DNA of 64,000 nt from NCBI RefSeq assembly GCF_013409045.1, contig NZ_JACCBT010000001.1, positions 7,914,669 through 7,978,668 of the forward strand, written 5' to 3'. The position numbers were made by a program, and so were the translations under genes. Positions 37,520-47,374 of the stretch are shown here, piece after piece; the stretch's first letter is position 1, and every line of letters starts with the position of its first letter. Below the pieces are notes generated by a model that was not told the origin of the DNA, ran no database searches, and was given only the letters and a program-made list of their open reading frames with translations. This DNA comes from Actinomadura citrea (GTDB lineage Bacteria > Actinomycetota > Actinomycetes > Streptosporangiales > Streptosporangiaceae).

Positions 37520-39316
37520 TCAGCCCGGGTAGGAGGGGTCCTTGGCGGGGGTGGGGCAGATCCAGGCGCTGTAGGAGTTGCTCGGGGAGCGCTGGCGGCA
37601 GACCTGGTCCTTGCCGGACGAGCGGGTGCCGATGAGGATCGGGGCGCCGGGGGCGGCGGCGATCGTGCGGGGCTCGCCGAGGGATCCGACGCCCAGGGAC
37701 GTGATGGCGCTGCCGCTGATCGGCATCAGGAACGGGAGGGTCTGCGAGTCGCGCTTGGCGCGGCCCAGGACGGCGAGGGTGCCGTAGTCGCGCCAGGCGA
37801 GGTCGACGGCGTCCTGGAGCTCGGAGCTGACGGGCAGGAAGGAGCCGACGTCCGGGGCGCCCCCGGAAGCCTGGACTATGCGTCCCACCTGGACCTGGGG
37901 GCGGCCGTCCACGCGGGCGATCACGGCCGCGCGGACGCCGTCGCGGGCCACGCGGAAGGCGAGGACCTCGCGGCCGCCGAGGCCCCAGTGGGCGGCGCGG
38001 ACGGGCGGTCCGCCGCGCCTGCGCACCCAGAGCGAGGACTCGTCCTTCTTCGTCTCCACGATCCACAGGGTGCCGTCGTGGCTCCAGGTCGGCGCGGTGA
38101 AGTGGGCGCCGGGACGCGCGGTCAGCAGGACGCGGGGCGCGGGCTGGCCGGTGACGGGGCCGGCGACCAGGACCTGGCTCTCGTCGGCGCTCAGGCCCGC
38201 GAACTCCTGGTGGTCGGGGGCGACGGCGGGACGGGTGAGCCGGCCGGCGGCGCCGGTCACGACGGGCTGGGCGCGGTCGCTCTCCAGGGTGCCGAGGAAG
38301 CCGGAGGGGCCGACGACGTAGGCGCTCTGCTGGACGCCCGCGCCGGGCACCTGGCCGTCGGGCGAGTTGCCCTCCCATCCGTTCACGGACTGCGTGGCGT
38401 CCGTGCCGTCGGGCGCGACGGTCCTCCCCTCGATCGACAGCCGCCACGACTTGATCTCCGAGAGCTGCCGCATCGTCCACGAGAGCTGCGCCGACATGCG
38501 CTCGACGTCGCCGCCGCGGGCCTGGCCCGTGAGGTCGACGGTCGCGACGTCCTTGTCGATCCGCACGCTGCGGCGGAGCCGGGTGCCCTCGGGGAAGGCG
38601 GTGTCGACCGCGCCGTTCAGCCAGGAGGTCGGGCCGGTCAGCAGGGCCTGGACGAGCTGGGTGGGCAGCGTCTGCCGGTTCACCACGGGCAGGAACACGC
38701 CGTTCGGGACGAGGGTGCGCCGGTCGGGCGCGAAGAAGTACAGGTTGACGGTGCGCATGGCGCGCTCGACGTCGTCCTTGGTGAGCAGCAGGCCGGCCTT
38801 GTCGTCACCGGGGAGGCCGGCGATGCGCCAGACGCCCTGCGGGGTCTTGGAGAGCTGGAACGTGGCGTCGAGCGCCTTCGGGGAGGCGGTGTACTGGCCG
38901 TCGGCGGTGATCGTGCCGAGCTCCTCGCCGGTGATGCGGACGGTCGCCTGGTTCCCGGACGACTTGATCACGTGCGGGTCGGTGATGCGGCTCGCCAGCA
39001 CGGTCACGAACGGCCGCAGGCCGGGGTTCCAGGACGTCTGGCCGGACAGGTACTGCTTGGCGACCTTGTGTCCGTCGTCGAAGCTCGCGGACGCGGAGAG
39101 GAAGCCCGAGACGATCTGGGCGGGGCCCCACTCGGGGCGCGGCTTCACCGGGATCAGCCGGACGTAGGGGTCGTCGACGCGCTCGGCGCGCTCGGCGGGC
39201 TTGCCGGAGACGACCTGCCCGCCGCTCGGCACGTTCGCGCAGCCTGCGCCGCCGAGGACCAGGACGGCGACGGCGAGCAGGCACGTGATCCGCCGGGTTC
39301 CCGCGCAGGGGCTCAT
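37520..39316 (-). CDS. lpqB: LpqB lipoprotein (GerMN and beta-propeller domains)
   Basis: LpqB is an extracytoplasmic lipoprotein that modulates the MtrB kinase. The 598-residue protein has a lipobox LGGAGC (Cys26), a GerMN-type domain (residues about 200-300; LPTQLVQALLTGPTSWL, FPEGTRLR) and a C-terminal propeller. Its ATG overlaps the mtrB stop as ATGA, so the mtrA-mtrB-lpqB order is translationally linked at this joint. Confidence 0.95.
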   Translation of the reverse strand: MSPCAGTRRITCLLAVAVLVLGGAGCANVPSGGQVVSGKPAERAERVDDPYVRLIPVKPRPEWGPAQIVSGFLSASASFDDGHKVAKQYLSGQTSWNPGLRPFVTVLASRITDPHVIKSSGNQATVRITGEELGTITADGQYTASPKALDATFQLSKTPQGVWRIAGLPGDDKAGLLLTKDDVERAMRTVNLYFFAPDRRTLVPNGVFLPVVNRQTLPTQLVQALLTGPTSWLNGAVDTAFPEGTRLRRSVRIDKDVATVDLTGQARGGDVERMSAQLSWTMRQLSEIKSWRLSIEGRTVAPDGTDATQSVNGWEGNSPDGQVPGAGVQQSAYVVGPSGFLGTLESDRAQPVVTGAAGRLTRPAVAPDHQEFAGLSADESQVLVAGPVTGQPAPRVLLTARPGAHFTAPTWSHDGTLWIVETKKDESSLWVRRRGGPPVRAAHWGLGGREVLAFRVARDGVRAAVIARVDGRPQVQVGRIVQASGGAPDVGSFLPVSSELQDAVDLAWRDYGTLAVLGRAKRDSQTLPFLMPISGSAITSLGVGSLGEPRTIAAAPGAPILIGTRSSGKDQVCRQRSPSNSYSAWICPTPAKDPSYPG

Positions 39317-40950
39317 TCGCCCGCCTCCAGCTCCGCGAACAGCGGGCGGGCGTCACCGGCCCCCGGCGGGACGAGCGGCAGCGGCGAGCCCCGCAGTTCG
39401 GCCCCGGCCACGCGCGGCAGCGAGAGGCGGAACTGGGAGCCCGCGCCGGGCTCTCCCCACGCCTGGAGCCAGCCGCCGTGCAGTTGCGCGTCCTCCCGGG
39501 AGATCGACAGGCCGAGCCCGGTGCCGCCGGTGGTGCGGGCCCGGGCCGGGTCGGCGCGCCAGAAGCGGTCGAAGACCATCTGTCCCTCCCCCGGTTTCAG
39601 CCCGACTCCGTGGTCGCGGACGGAGACGGCGACGGCGTCGCGGTCGGCGCCCACGGAGACGACGATGTCCTCGCCGTCGCCGTGCTCGACGGCGTTGACG
39701 AGGAGGTTGCGCAGGATGCGCTCGACGCGGCGGCGGTCGACCTCGGCCAGGCAGGGCTCGCCCGGCAGCTGCAGGATGACCTTGCTGCCCTTGCGCTCGG
39801 CGAGGCCCTGGATGTCGCCGACGACCCGCAGCACGAGGTCGCGCATGTCGAGGGACTCGGCGTCGAGCGTCGCCGCGCCCGCGTCGTGGCGGCTGATCTC
39901 CAGCAGGTCGGCCAGGAGCGACTCGAACCGCTCCAGCTGGCTCTGCAGCAGCTCCGCGGACCGCCCGACGGACGGGTCGGCGAAGCCGTCGCGGTTCTCG
40001 TAGAGCATGTCCGCGGCGATCCTGATGGTGGTCAGGGGCGTGCGCAGCTCGTGGGAGACGTCGGAGACGAACTGGCGCTGCACCTGCGACAGGTCCTCCA
40101 ACTCGCCGATCTTCTCCTGGAGGTTGGCCGCCATGTCGTTGAAGGAGCGGGCGAGCCGGGCCAGGTCGTCCTCGCCCCGGACCCGCATGCGCTCTTCGAG
40201 GCGTCCGGCGGCGAGTCTCTGCGCGCCCTGGGCCGCGAGCCGCACCGGAATGACGACCTGCCGCGTGACCAGGGAGGCGATCGCGGCCAGCAGCAGCACC
40301 AGGACGATGCCCACTCCGGCCAGGGAGCGGCTGACGTTGGTGAGGGTCTGCTGCTCCTGCGTCAGCGGGAAGAGGTAGTACAGCTCGAACTGGCCGGTCT
40401 TGCCGCCGACGATGAGGCCGCGCTCGTCCGCGCGATCTCCGATGTAGGAGAGCCTGCCGTAGGTGTAGGCGCGGGACCCGGCGGGCGCGTTCTTCAGCTC
40501 CTCGCGGAGCCGCTTGGGGACGCTCTCCTGGCGCAGTTCGTTGGTGGTGTACCCGTCGAAGTACTGCTCGGTGGTGTCGCGGATGTAGACCTCGTAGAGC
40601 CCGGAGGGCCCGCTGCGGGCCTTGAGCCGGTCGATCGTCGAGTTCAGCCTGCTGCCGTCGCCGGTGGAGTTGCCCAGGTCGCGCTGGACCTGCGCCAGGC
40701 CGTCGTCCAGTTGGAGACGGGCCGCCTTGACCTTGCCGTCCATCAGCGCGGACGACACCTGCTGCATGAGGAACGCGCCCAGGATCGCCACCACGATCGC
40801 CGAGATGAACAGGGTGGACGTGACGACGCGGACCTGGATCGACCGGCGCCAGCGCAGGTAGCCGGCGCCCGCGGCGCCCTGGACGACGCGGCGGACCGCG
40901 CCCAGCCCGCGCCGGACGAACCGCTTCGCCCTCCTCATGTCGACGTTCAT
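39313..40950 (-). CDS. mtrB: Sensor histidine kinase MtrB
   Basis: The 545-residue kinase has two membrane helices (about residues 40-64 and 210-235) flanking an extracytoplasmic sensor loop, then a HAMP domain. The phospho-acceptor His is near 300 in SDVSHELRTPLTTIRI. The ATPase motifs are NLLVNAVEHG, DHGVGL and GGTGLGLSI. It phosphorylates MtrA and helps set cell-wall metabolism and division. It starts 90 bp after mtrA. Confidence 0.96.
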   Translation of the reverse strand: MNVDMRRAKRFVRRGLGAVRRVVQGAAGAGYLRWRRSIQVRVVTSTLFISAIVVAILGAFLMQQVSSALMDGKVKAARLQLDDGLAQVQRDLGNSTGDGSRLNSTIDRLKARSGPSGLYEVYIRDTTEQYFDGYTTNELRQESVPKRLREELKNAPAGSRAYTYGRLSYIGDRADERGLIVGGKTGQFELYYLFPLTQEQQTLTNVSRSLAGVGIVLVLLLAAIASLVTRQVVIPVRLAAQGAQRLAAGRLEERMRVRGEDDLARLARSFNDMAANLQEKIGELEDLSQVQRQFVSDVSHELRTPLTTIRIAADMLYENRDGFADPSVGRSAELLQSQLERFESLLADLLEISRHDAGAATLDAESLDMRDLVLRVVGDIQGLAERKGSKVILQLPGEPCLAEVDRRRVERILRNLLVNAVEHGDGEDIVVSVGADRDAVAVSVRDHGVGLKPGEGQMVFDRFWRADPARARTTGGTGLGLSISREDAQLHGGWLQAWGEPGAGSQFRLSLPRVAGAELRGSPLPLVPPGAGDARPLFAELEAGE

Positions 40951-41040
40951 GGGAGGTCCGCGAGGCGGCGCGGCGGTCCGGAAGGGCGCTGGTCGGTCAT
41001 CGGCGTGTCACGGGGATCGCGGCGGACGGCGGGACGGGCC

Positions 41041-41718
41041 TCAGGCCGGACCGGCCTTGTAGCCGACTCCGCGCACGGTGACGACGATCTCGGGCCGTTC
41101 CGGATCTTTCTCGATCTTGGCGCGGAGCCGCTGGACGTGCACGTTCACCAGCCGGGTGTCGGCGGCGTGCCGGTAGCCCCAGACCTGCTCCAGCAGCACC
41201 TCGCGGGTGAACACCTGGCGGGGCTTGCGGGCGAGGGCGACCAGCAGGTCGAACTCCAGCGGCGTGAGCGGGATGTGCCGGTCGCCGCGCTTGACCGAGT
41301 GGCCGGCGACGTCGATGGTGATGTCGCCGATCTGCAGGGTCTCGGGCGCCGGCTCGTCGGTGCGGCGCAGGCGGGCGCGCACGCGCGCCACCAGCTCCTT
41401 GGGCTTGAACGGCTTGACGATGTAGTCGTCGGCGCCCGACTCCAGGCCGAGGACGACGTCCACCGTGTCGCTCTTGGCGGTCAGCATGACGATCGGCACG
41501 CCGGACTCGGCACGGATCTGCCGGCACACGTCGATGCCGTCGGCCCCCGGCAGCATCAGGTCGAGCAGCACGAGGTCGGGCCGGGTCTCCCGGAACGCCT
41601 CCAGCGCCTTGTCGCCGTCGTGGACGAACGACGGCTCGAAGCCCTCGCCCCTCAGCACGATGCCGAGCATCTCGGCGAGCGCGAGATCGTCGTCGACGAC
41701 CAGTACACGTCCTCTCAT
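41041..41718 (-). CDS. mtrA: OmpR-type response regulator MtrA
   Basis: The 225-residue protein has an N-terminal receiver (Asp53 in LVLLDLMLPG) and a C-terminal winged helix (LTPLEFDLLVALARKPRQVF, DTRLVNVHVQRLRAKIEKDP). It is nearly collinear with mycobacterial MtrA. Three in-frame starts occur within 18 bases; the inner ATG is preferred because AGGG precedes it and the receiver begins there. MtrA controls cell-wall hydrolases and development in actinobacteria. Confidence 0.96.
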   Translation of the reverse strand: MRGRVLVVDDDLALAEMLGIVLRGEGFEPSFVHDGDKALEAFRETRPDLVLLDLMLPGADGIDVCRQIRAESGVPIVMLTAKSDTVDVVLGLESGADDYIVKPFKPKELVARVRARLRRTDEPAPETLQIGDITIDVAGHSVKRGDRHIPLTPLEFDLLVALARKPRQVFTREVLLEQVWGYRHAADTRLVNVHVQRLRAKIEKDPERPEIVVTVRGVGYKAGPA

Positions 41719-42003
41719 GGCCCTCATCGTCACAAGTCGGGGTTCGGTGGAGTGGGGCGCGATGCTCCGGCGCCACCTCGCCAGGGAGAGTTATGCCTTG
41801 GCGTGCAAGGTTACCCGCGTTTGCGTCGTACGGCGCTCCTCCGCATCGTCCGGGCGACTCGCCATCGTAGGCGCGACTCCCGAAACCAGCGCAAGATCTA
41901 CGCCGCGCCCGTGACAGGATGACCTGACCGGCGGCCGCGTACCGGCCCGGATCGGGCCAGATCGGACGCGCCGCCGACCCGCCGAAGAGCGCAGGGAGAC
42001 GGG

Positions 42004-43104
42004 ATGCCGGGACCGGACGGCTGGGACGACGACGCCGGCGCCACCGATGTGGCGCGGGGCGTCCCGTTCCGTCCCCTGTCGATCTCGGAGATGCTGGACG
42101 GCGCCATCGCCGGCATCCGGCGCAGGCCGCGCGCCACGCTGGGCCTGTCGGTGGCGGTCAGCACGGTGATCCAGGTGACGAGCTCGGTCGCCGCGTACTT
42201 CTTCGTCGGCGACGAGGCCCGCGACGAGGTCACCCCCGACCTGCTGATGGAGTCGCTGGGCGCCCAGCTGACCCTGTCGCTGCTGGGGCTGGTGCTGTCG
42301 GCGTTCGGGATCCTGCTGCTGGCGGGGCTGGTGGCGCCGATCCTGGGGCGCGAGCTGCTGGGACTGCCGATCGCGCCGAGGCAGGCGTGGCGGGACGCCC
42401 GGCCGCGGCTCGGACGGCTGGTCGCCACGGCGTCGGCCGTCATGGGCGTCTCGCTGGGCGCGCTGGTCCTGCCGCTCGTCCCGTTCCTCCTCCTGATCGC
42501 CGCCGGGGAGCGCCCGGCGTTCGCGGTGCTCGCGGGGCTCTTCGGTTTCCCCCTCGGCATCGGGCTGATGGTGTGGCTGTACATCCTGTTCGTCCAGGCG
42601 GTTCCCGCGGTCGTCCTGGAGCGGCAGACCGTCGGCGGCGCGCTGCGCCGCGCGATGACCCTTTCCAAGGGGCGCTGGTTCCGGACGTGCGGGACCCTCC
42701 TTCTGGCCCTGCTCGTGACCGTGTTCATGGGCTTCTTCGCCTTGCGGATCCCGTTCCTGTTCGCACAGTTGATCTTCTTTGACGACTCCTCCGGCAGCGG
42801 GGCGACGATGGGCGCGCTCGCCGTGGACACCGTGGGCCGGATCGTGAGCTGGTCCGTGGTGATGCCGTTCGACGCGGGTGTGATCGCATTGCTCTACATG
42901 GACCGGCGCATGCGCCGCGAGGGCTTCGACCTGGACCTGCGCACCCGGGGGCGTTCGGCCGCGGCCGTCGCCGCCGGGGAGCGGGGAACCGCCGGAGAGC
43001 AGGGCGCCGGCGAGCAGGACGAGGGGTTCATCGGCCTGTGGCGGACGGGCCCGGCGCAGGCCGGCCCGGCGCCGGCACGTCCGTGGACGGGGGCGGGCAC
43101 GTGA
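42004..43104 (+). CDS. Polytopic membrane protein with GDPD-type membrane domain
   Basis: The 366-residue protein begins with RPLSISEMLDGAIAGIRRRP, the opening of the glycerophosphoryl diester phosphodiesterase membrane domain family. About six helices follow, ending in a charged Gly/Ala/Glu-rich tail. The catalytic phosphodiesterase domain is absent, so it is a transporter-like or scaffold membrane protein. GGGAGACGGG precedes the ATG. It is the first gene of the MoxR operon, and its stop overlaps the next start. Confidence 0.8.
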   Translation: MPGPDGWDDDAGATDVARGVPFRPLSISEMLDGAIAGIRRRPRATLGLSVAVSTVIQVTSSVAAYFFVGDEARDEVTPDLLMESLGAQLTLSLLGLVLSAFGILLLAGLVAPILGRELLGLPIAPRQAWRDARPRLGRLVATASAVMGVSLGALVLPLVPFLLLIAAGERPAFAVLAGLFGFPLGIGLMVWLYILFVQAVPAVVLERQTVGGALRRAMTLSKGRWFRTCGTLLLALLVTVFMGFFALRIPFLFAQLIFFDDSSGSGATMGALAVDTVGRIVSWSVVMPFDAGVIALLYMDRRMRREGFDLDLRTRGRSAAAVAAGERGTAGEQGAGEQDEGFIGLWRTGPAQAGPAPARPWTGAGT

Positions 43105-43778
43105 TTCTCGATCCGATCGGCCGCGACGAGGCCCGCGAGATGGCCCGCCGCGAGTTGGAGAAGCAGATCTACCAGCGCGACAAGCCGTCCTGGCTGGAGC
43201 GGGCCTGGGACGACTTCGCCGAGTGGCTGCGCCACCTGTTCGACAAGGCGCCCGCCCCGGAGTCGCAGGGCAGCGGCGGCGGGTGGACGTCCATCGCCAT
43301 CGTCGTCGCCGTCGTGCTGGTCGCGGTCGCGCTGGTGGTGTGGCTGATGTGGGGACGCCGGAACCCGCGCTCCCGCAAGGACCCGCTGCTGGAGGACGCA
43401 CCGTCCACGGCGCTCGACCACCGGGAGGCGGCGGAGCTGCACGCGGAGGCCGGGCGGTGGGCCGAGGCGATCCGGGAGCGGCTGCGCGCCATCGCCCGCG
43501 ACCTCGAGGAGCGCGCGGTGCTGTCGGCGCGGCCGGGCCGGACCGCCGACGAGCTGGCGGCCGAGGCGGGCGAGGCGGTGCCGGAGCTGGCCGGCGAGCT
43601 GGCCGCGGGGGTGCGGATCTTCGACGACGTCTGGTACGGGGACCGGCCGGGCACACCCGAGGGATACGCGCGGATGAAGGAACTGGACGAGCGGCTGCGC
43701 GCGGCGCGGCCGAAGCCGCTGGAGTCCGACGACCTCACCCTGGCCGGAACCGGCGACGACGGGGGGCCGCGATGGTGA
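43101..43778 (+). CDS. DUF4129-domain membrane protein
   Basis: The 225-residue protein has an amphipathic N-terminal segment, one membrane helix at about residues 65-87 (TSIAIVVAVVLVAVALVVWLMW) and a cytoplasmic DUF4129 domain with the typical GRTADELAAEA. DUF4129 proteins accompany MoxR ATPases. The GTG start overlaps the upstream stop as GTGA. Confidence 0.85.
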   Translation: MILDPIGRDEAREMARRELEKQIYQRDKPSWLERAWDDFAEWLRHLFDKAPAPESQGSGGGWTSIAIVVAVVLVAVALVVWLMWGRRNPRSRKDPLLEDAPSTALDHREAAELHAEAGRWAEAIRERLRAIARDLEERAVLSARPGRTADELAAEAGEAVPELAGELAAGVRIFDDVWYGDRPGTPEGYARMKELDERLRAARPKPLESDDLTLAGTGDDGGPRW

Positions 43779-44971
43779 CGGCCTCCCCTCCGCGCGACGC
43801 GCGGCCCGCCCCGGAGGCGTCCGCCCGGCAGGTCGCGGGGCGCCGCTGGCGGTCGGCGCGCGGCGTCGTCGCGGCGGTCCTGGCGATGATCGTGGTCGCG
43901 GTGGTGCTGGCCGCGCTGCGCCCCTCCGCGTCGGCCGAGGCGCTCGACCCGGAGTCGCCGAAGCAGGACGGCAGCCGGGCGCTCGTGGAGATCCTCCGGC
44001 AGCACGGCACGCCGGTGACGGTGGCCCGGAACACCCGCGACGCCCTCGGCGCGGCCGGGCCGGGCACGGTCCTGGTGGTGACCCGCACGGAGCGGCTCAC
44101 CGAGGAGGACCTCGCCCGGCTGAGCGGCGTCCCGGCGGATGTGCTGCTCGTCCGGCCCACGTCGTTCGCGCTGGAGGCGTTCGCCCCGCAGGTGCGCAGG
44201 CGGGGCCCGTCGTTCGAGGAGATCGCAGGACCGCGCTGCAACCTGCCCGTGGCGTCGCTCGCGGGGCCGGTCGACTTCCACGAGTCCGAGACCTACGAGG
44301 TCGCGGGCGCCGGCACGGCCTGCTACCGGACCGACTACGGCGACGCGAGACTCGTCCAGGTCAGCACCGGGGCGCACACCGTGACGGTGCTGGGCTCGAC
44401 GGCGCCGCTGACGAACCGGCGGCTCACCGAGGAGGGCAACGCGGCCCTCGGCATGAACCTGGCCGGTGCGGGCACGTCGGCGGTCTGGCTCGCCCCTGAC
44501 CTGCCCGAGACGGGCTCCGGCGCGGGGCAGCGGTCGCTCGGCGATCTGCTGCCGTTCGGCGTGAAGCTGCTCGTCCTCCAGCTGCTCGTCGCGGTGCTGC
44601 TGGTGGCCCTGTGGCGGGCCCGCCGCCTCGGCCCGGTCGTGGCGGAGGCGCTGCCCGTGGTCGTCCGGTCCGCCGAGACGGTCGAGGGCCTCGCCCGCCT
44701 GTACCGCGCCGGGCGCGCCCGCGACCGGGCCTCCGACGCGCTGCGCTCCGGCGCCCGCGAACGGCTCGTGCCACTCCTCGGACTCCCCCGCAGCAGCGCG
44801 CAGGACCCCTCCGCCGCACAGGAGATCGTCGTGGCGGTCGCCCGCCGCACGGCGTACGACGAGACGTACGTCGGAGCGGCCCTGTACGGTCCTGAACCCC
44901 TGGACGACGCCGGGCTGATCGCCCTCACCGACGTCCTCGACGACCTGGAAAGGCAGGTACGCCAGTCTTGA
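43772..44971 (+). CDS. DUF4350-domain membrane protein
   Basis: The 399-residue protein has one N-terminal helix (residues about 33-50), an extracytoplasmic GATase-like DUF4350 domain (DGSRALVEILRQHGTPV, LVVTRTERLTEEDLARL) and a second helix near 275. It has no evident catalytic residues. The ATG lies inside the end of the DUF4129 gene, with an overlap of 7 nt; a GTG one codon later is possible. The function in the MoxR cluster is unknown. Confidence 0.82.
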   Translation: MVTASPPRDARPAPEASARQVAGRRWRSARGVVAAVLAMIVVAVVLAALRPSASAEALDPESPKQDGSRALVEILRQHGTPVTVARNTRDALGAAGPGTVLVVTRTERLTEEDLARLSGVPADVLLVRPTSFALEAFAPQVRRRGPSFEEIAGPRCNLPVASLAGPVDFHESETYEVAGAGTACYRTDYGDARLVQVSTGAHTVTVLGSTAPLTNRRLTEEGNAALGMNLAGAGTSAVWLAPDLPETGSGAGQRSLGDLLPFGVKLLVLQLLVAVLLVALWRARRLGPVVAEALPVVVRSAETVEGLARLYRAGRARDRASDALRSGARERLVPLLGLPRSSAQDPSAAQEIVVAVARRTAYDETYVGAALYGPEPLDDAGLIALTDVLDDLERQVRQS

Positions 44972-46008
44972 ACCCCCCTGTAGAGCTCGGGAAGGACGAC
45001 GTGCCCGGCGGCGCCCCCGGCGGCGCGGGGCCGGGCATGATCTCCGAGGAAGCCCGGCGCCAGGCCGAGACGGCCCGCGCGGCGCTCGCGGCCCTGCGCG
45101 GTGAGGTCGCCAAGACGGTCGTCGGCCAGGACTCCGTGGTGACCGGGCTGGTGATCGCCCTGCTCTGCCGCGGCCACGTGCTGCTGGAGGGCGTCCCCGG
45201 CACGGCCAAGACGCTGCTGATCAAGACGCTGTCGCGGGCCCTCGACCTGGACTTCAAGCGTGTCCAGTTCACCCCCGACCTGATGCCGGGCGACGTGACC
45301 GGCTCGCTGGTGTACGACAACCGGACGGCGGAGTTCGAGTTCCGCGAGGGTCCGGTCTTCACCAACCTCCTGCTCGCCGACGAGATCAACCGGACGCCTC
45401 CCAAGACGCAGGCCTCCCTCCTGGAGGCCATGGAGGAACGCCAGGTCTCGGTGGAGGGCACCGCGCGTCCTCTGCCCGACCCGTTCGTGGTGTGCGCCAC
45501 GCAGAACCCGATCGAGTACGAGGGGACCTATCCCCTGCCCGAGGCCCAGCTCGACCGGTTCCTGGTCAAGCTGACGGTGCCCGTCCCCACACGGGACGAG
45601 GAGATCTCCATGCTCCAGCGGCACGCCTCCGGGTTCGACCCCCGCGACCTGTCCGAGGTGAAGCCGGTCGCCGGAGCGGCCGAGCTGGCCGCCGGGCAGG
45701 CCTCCGTCAGGACCGTGCACCTCGACGCCAAGGTCGCCGCCTACGTGGTGGACCTGTGCAGGGCCACCCGGCAGTCCCCGTCCCTCCAGCTCGGTGTGTC
45801 GCCGCGCGGCGCGACGGCGCTGCTGGCCACGTCCCGCGCCTGGGCGTGGCTGTCGGGCCGCGACTACGTCACGCCGGACGACGTGAAGGCGCTGGCCAGG
45901 CCCACCCTGCGGCACCGCGTCCAGCTGCGTCCCGAGGCGGAACTGGAGGGCGCGACCGCCGACGGCGTGCTGGAGGGCATCCTCGCCCACGTCCCCGCCC
46001 CGCGCTGA
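44968..46008 (+). CDS. moxR: MoxR-family AAA+ ATPase
   Basis: The 346-residue ATPase has Walker A GVPGTAKT, Walker B LLLADEINRTPPKTQ, sensor 1 ATQNPIEYEGTYPLPEAQLDRF, and a C-terminal helical lid. MoxR proteins act as chaperones that mature or insert partners, commonly those with VWA-like domains such as the DUF58 protein encoded next. The start is TTG, overlapping the upstream stop as TTGA; GGAAAGGCAGG precedes it. An internal ATG at residue 24 is an alternative. Confidence 0.93.
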   Translation: MNPPVELGKDDVPGGAPGGAGPGMISEEARRQAETARAALAALRGEVAKTVVGQDSVVTGLVIALLCRGHVLLEGVPGTAKTLLIKTLSRALDLDFKRVQFTPDLMPGDVTGSLVYDNRTAEFEFREGPVFTNLLLADEINRTPPKTQASLLEAMEERQVSVEGTARPLPDPFVVCATQNPIEYEGTYPLPEAQLDRFLVKLTVPVPTRDEEISMLQRHASGFDPRDLSEVKPVAGAAELAAGQASVRTVHLDAKVAAYVVDLCRATRQSPSLQLGVSPRGATALLATSRAWAWLSGRDYVTPDDVKALARPTLRHRVQLRPEAELEGATADGVLEGILAHVPAPR

Positions 46009-47300
46009 TGGCGCTGACCGGGCGTCTCGGGCTGCTGGCCCTCCTCGGCGCGATCGTCCCGCTGTTCGCGCCGAGCTGGTGGACGCTCTTCGCGGTGTGG
46101 GGCGCCCTGCTGCTCGGCGTCGCCGCCGACCTCGCCCTGGCGGGGAACGTGCGGGCCCTGCGCTTCCACCGCGCCGGCGACACCAACGTGCGCCTCGGCG
46201 AGACGGCCCAGGTGTCGCTGATCGTGGAGAACCTCGGCCGGCGGCGCCTCAAGGCCCGGCTCCGGGACGTGTGGCCGCCCAGCGCGGGCGCCACGCCCCG
46301 CATGGTGAGGGTGGACGTACCCGCCGGGGAACGGCGCCGCGTCGAGATGACGTTGACGCCGACCCGCCGCGGCGACCGGAAGGCCGTCACCGTCGTCGTC
46401 CGCTCCGTGGGGCCGCTCGGACTGGCCGCGCGGCAGCTCTCGCGTCCCGCGCCCTGGAGCGTCCGGGCGCTGCCCGCGTTCCCGTCCCGCCGCCACCTGC
46501 CCGCCAAGCTCGCCCGGCTGCGAGAGCTCACGGGCGCGCACGTCGCGCTGATCCGCGGGCAGGGCACCGAGTTCGACTCCCTGCGCGAGTACGTGGACGG
46601 CGACGACGTCCGGTCCATCGACTGGCGCGCCACGGCGCGGCGCGGCGACGTGGTCGTGCGGACCTGGCGCCCCGAACGCGACCGCCGCATCTACCTCGTC
46701 CTCGACACCGGCCGCACGTCCGCGGGCCGCGTCGGCGACATCCCCCGGCTCGACTGCTCGATGGACGCGGCGCTCCTGCTCGGCGCCCTGGCTTCCCGCG
46801 CCGGCGACCGCGTCGACCTGCTCGCCTACGACCGCCGCGTCCGCGCCCGCGTGGAGGGCGCCTCCCGCACCGACCTGCTGCCCGCGATGGTGCACGCCCT
46901 CGCGCCGCTGGACCCCGAGCTGCTCGAATGCGACGCCGCCGGGATGGTGTCGACGCTGATGGCGCGCGTCCGGCAGCGGTGCCTCGTCGTGCTGCTCACC
47001 GATCTGAACACCGCCGCGATCGAGGAGGGGCTGCTGCCCCTGCTGCCGCGCCTCACCGCCCGGCACCTCGTCATGATCGCCGCGGTCTCGGATCCGCGGG
47101 TCGCGGAGATGGCGGAGGGCCGCGGCGACCTCGCGTCCGTCTACGACGCCGCCGCCGCCGAGCGCGCCCGAGCCGAACGCCGCCGCCTGACGGCCGAACT
47201 ACGAGGCCACGGCGTAGAAGTGGTGGACGCCCCACCGTCGGCCATAGCCCCCGCCCTGGCCGACGCCTACCTGGCCCTGAAAGCCGCAGGAAGGCTGTAG
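46008..47300 (+). CDS. DUF58 (VWA-like) protein
   Basis: The 430-residue protein has two N-terminal hydrophobic segments, a beta-rich middle, then the DUF58 signature RGQGTEFDSLREYVDGDDVR and SIDWRATAR followed by a VWA-like fold (IYLVLDTGRTSAG). It is the presumed client of the MoxR ATPase. Its ATG overlaps the moxR stop by one base (TGATG). Confidence 0.92.
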   Translation: MALTGRLGLLALLGAIVPLFAPSWWTLFAVWGALLLGVAADLALAGNVRALRFHRAGDTNVRLGETAQVSLIVENLGRRRLKARLRDVWPPSAGATPRMVRVDVPAGERRRVEMTLTPTRRGDRKAVTVVVRSVGPLGLAARQLSRPAPWSVRALPAFPSRRHLPAKLARLRELTGAHVALIRGQGTEFDSLREYVDGDDVRSIDWRATARRGDVVVRTWRPERDRRIYLVLDTGRTSAGRVGDIPRLDCSMDAALLLGALASRAGDRVDLLAYDRRVRARVEGASRTDLLPAMVHALAPLDPELLECDAAGMVSTLMARVRQRCLVVLLTDLNTAAIEEGLLPLLPRLTARHLVMIAAVSDPRVAEMAEGRGDLASVYDAAAAERARAERRRLTAELRGHGVEVVDAPPSAIAPALADAYLALKAAGRL

Positions 47301-47318
47301 AGCCCACCGCACGCACGC

Positions 47319-47362
47319 AGCAACCCCACGGCTGCGATCGCGTCCAAAGGCAGGTTCGAGAC
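47319..47362 (-). repeat. Truncated fragment of the dispersed repeat (copy B')
   Basis: This fragment carries only the distal half of the element: one arm of the 7-bp hairpin, one GCGATCGC octamer and the GGGGTTGCTGC tail. It has the same orientation as copy B and follows it, giving a partial tandem arrangement behind the DUF58 gene. Confidence 0.75.
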
Positions 47363-47374
47363 AGAGCCCCCAGC

